DNA of 64,000 bases from Funneliformis mosseae (Eukaryota; Glomeromycota; Glomeromycetes; Glomerales; Glomeraceae), in the NCBI GenBank assembly GCA_910592005.1, contig CAJVPP010000018.1, positions 1 to 64,000 on the forward strand, in the 5' to 3' direction. Shown in pieces: positions 62,489 to 64,000 of the stretch (within the stretch, counting starts at the first letter, position 1; every line of letters begins with the position of its first letter). The position numbers were made by a program, and so were the translations under genes. The notes below the pieces were generated by a model, which saw nothing but the letters and a program-made list of their open reading frames with translations, was not told the origin of the DNA and did no database searches.

Positions 62489-62533
62489 TGGTGATACATT
62501 TTCACTTTGTCTTATTTTATTACAAAATACCCT
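62489..62533 (-). repeat. diverged end of the GAGGCATGCTGTAAC TIR family
   Basis: On the minus strand it reads AGGGTATTTTGTAATAAAAT followed by AAGACAAAGTGAAAATG, aligning with the right end of the 8.2-kb element with several changes. Confidence 0.5.
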
Positions 62534-62944
62534 ATTTATAATTTGAAATAAAAATGATCATTAACAAATTTTTAAATATTATTATATTAATATTCTTAAT
62601 GTATTAATGATAAAGATTTAGATATTAATATAGTAATTGAGTCATAAAATTAAAATTTTTATTTTTAAAATATCAAAATAAAAATTCACTTTCTGACTTT
62701 TTTAAATAAATACTTTTTTTAGCTCATATCTTTTAAATAAAAAATACTGATACTTTTAAATAGTATATAAAATTTAAACCAAAAGTCATGTGCACAAGTT
62801 GTATTAAAATAGAAAATTAATGTATATATTACATAGTATTTCTATTTTTATAAATAGTTTATCCATTTTTATATATAATTTATCTATTTTAATAATTATT
62901 TATGCACATTTTATGCTGTATAATATGTGCACATAAAAATTTAA

Positions 62945-62960
62945 TGTGCATATATGCACA
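62945..62960. repeat. 16-bp perfect palindrome with flanking TGCACA copies
   Basis: TGTGCATATATGCACA is a perfect palindrome. Additional TGCACA/TGTGCA copies lie within 70 bp on both sides (for example near 62,904, 62,928 and 62,961), so several alternative hairpins are possible. Confidence 0.6.
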
Positions 62961-64000
62961 TTATGCACATGAATTTTACACGTTGCTTTTGAATACCAGA
63001 TAAATTAGACTTTAAAAATAATTTAAAATTATAATAAAATCACTTATTCCTTTTATTATAATAAATAATACAATTAATTCTATTATTAGTAGATTTATTT
63101 ACTATTTGTTAAATATTATTCATTATATTAATCCTAATTTTTTAATATTACTAAAATAATCCAACTATTAATGTATAATAAAAATCATATGATATAGTAA
63201 AAAAGATCTGACTTTTCTTATATATCTATTAAAAAATATCACAAAATAGGTAGCATTATGACATTTAGTTAGAATTAATTATGATACATATGTGATGTAC
63301 AGTGATAACAAATGAAAATTCTAAGTTTCCATAATAGTGAAACTTAGAGGAATATAACATTAGTAATAAATTATATTACGTGAAATTTTATAATGATTTT
63401 TAGTATTTTTGATAAATATATAAGGAAAATCAACAAATGATTTATAGATAATTAGTATAATATGAAAGATCTATAAATAATAAACTTTAATATTATATAA
63501 ATATTAAATTAATAAATTAATAAAGAAAAATAATATCATGATGATATATAATATGAGTTTAAATTAAAGATATCAAAAAGAAAATTAAAAAAGCAAAGTT
63601 ATAATAATAATAAAATAATAAATAGAACTATTATGTAATAGTAATTAGAATATTATAAAATAATATTTAGCTATAATTTTAATTAATATAGAATTTTAAT
63701 AGAAATAGTCTAAATTTTTGATTATAAATAATAATTATGAGAAGTTTTAGAATAATTATAAAAGTTATTAATATAATTTTTTATTAAAATTTAACTTGAA
63801 AAGTCATTAAAGAGACATACTTCTAATTTCTAATTATTAAATTTATTTAAATGTCATTAATTTTAAAATTACTAAAGTGTTACACTTTTTTTGAATGTTA
63901 ATACCATTTTTATTTTTGAGAAGCTATTAGAGAAAGTACTTTTTTAATAAGAATATTATTAGTTTAATTCAATTTAATTTAGTTTAAAAACTATTAGTTT

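Larger units (their letters stand above)
50847..62533. mobile_element. putative large element of the GAGGCATGCTGTAAC TIR family
   Basis: The left end (50,847-50,943) reads GGGGCATGCTGTAACAAAAC then CAGACAAAGTGAACATT. It shares inner similarity with the right end of the 8.2-kb element (CACAATTGTA, AATGTGAT). A diverged right-type end lies at 62,489-62,533 (read on the minus strand AGGGTATTTTGTAATAAAAT, then AAGACAAAGTG). Flanks ATAT and ATTT are only a partial match. The interior contains a nested TTA-flanked transposon and a broken gene. Pairing of the two ends is uncertain; they could belong to different insertions. Confidence 0.35.
54615..64000. other. A+T-rich repeat territory, no intact gene
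   Basis: Apart from the broken gene at 55.2-57.0 kb, no coding sequence is supported. Visible items are a degenerate short tandem repeat (57,340-57,436), a block shared with the 8.2-kb element (58,523-58,566), a TIR-like end (62,489-62,533) and a palindrome (62,945-62,960). The rest is A/T-dominated sequence with no clear structure. Confidence 0.5.

Overview
The window reads as nuclear DNA of a filamentous fungus, most likely an arbuscular mycorrhizal fungus (Glomeromycotina, Rhizophagus-like). The evidence is the very high A+T content, short GT-AG introns (about 45-110 nt), long poly-A/poly-T tracts between genes, and fungal orthologues (CreA/Mig1-type zinc finger, Rit1, eL22, Rrp6, Surf1/Shy1, Cys-3/MetR-type bZIP, HIBCH). 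The repeats also resemble dispersed families I associate with Rhizophagus. The genus is an inference.

The window has three compartments. (1) About 1-21.9 kb is extremely A+T-rich transposon territory with no intact host gene. It holds a TIR transposon relic (1,346-4,387, flanked by TTA), decayed coding fragments (4.8-9.3 kb), and an 8.2-kb composite element (9,844-18,057). That element has inverted ends, a candidate 4-bp target duplication and an apparent unoccupied relative of its target site at about 18.8-18.9 kb. Inside it are a broken Crinkler-like coiled-coil/P-loop NTPase/nuclease gene, a broken DUF7869 transposase-like gene, two coiled-coil reading frames in which TGA stands where Trp would be expected, and a small basic reading frame. 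(2) About 22-50.8 kb is a host gene island with normal exon-intron genes. In order: CreA-like C2H2 factor (-), RIT1 (-), RPL22 (-), RRP6/EXOSC10 (+), SURF1 (-), bZIP factor (+), 2H phosphoesterase (-), HIBCH (-). Introns can be joined in frame for RIT1, RPL22, RRP6, SURF1 and HIBCH, so their structures are well supported. (3) About 50.85-64 kb is transposon-rich again. It starts 450 bp upstream of HIBCH with a left end of the same TIR family as the 8.2-kb element. It holds a second copy of the TTA-flanked transposon (51,321-54,611) and a broken gene of a dispersed family (about 55.2-57.0 kb).

The island genes are housekeeping or regulatory: carbon and sulfur transcription control, initiator-tRNA modification, a ribosomal protein, the nuclear exosome, cytochrome oxidase assembly and valine breakdown. 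They are not an operon or cluster. RPL22 and RRP6 are divergent over 289 bp, and RRP6 and SURF1 converge with 62 bp between stop codons.

The most unusual signal is at 16,211-17,614. One 228-codon frame contains 11 TGA codons and no in-frame TGG, while TGG is present in the other frames. That is more specific than general G-to-A decay and suggests DNA once decoded with UGA as tryptophan, for example from the Mollicutes-related endobacteria of these fungi. No database search was possible.
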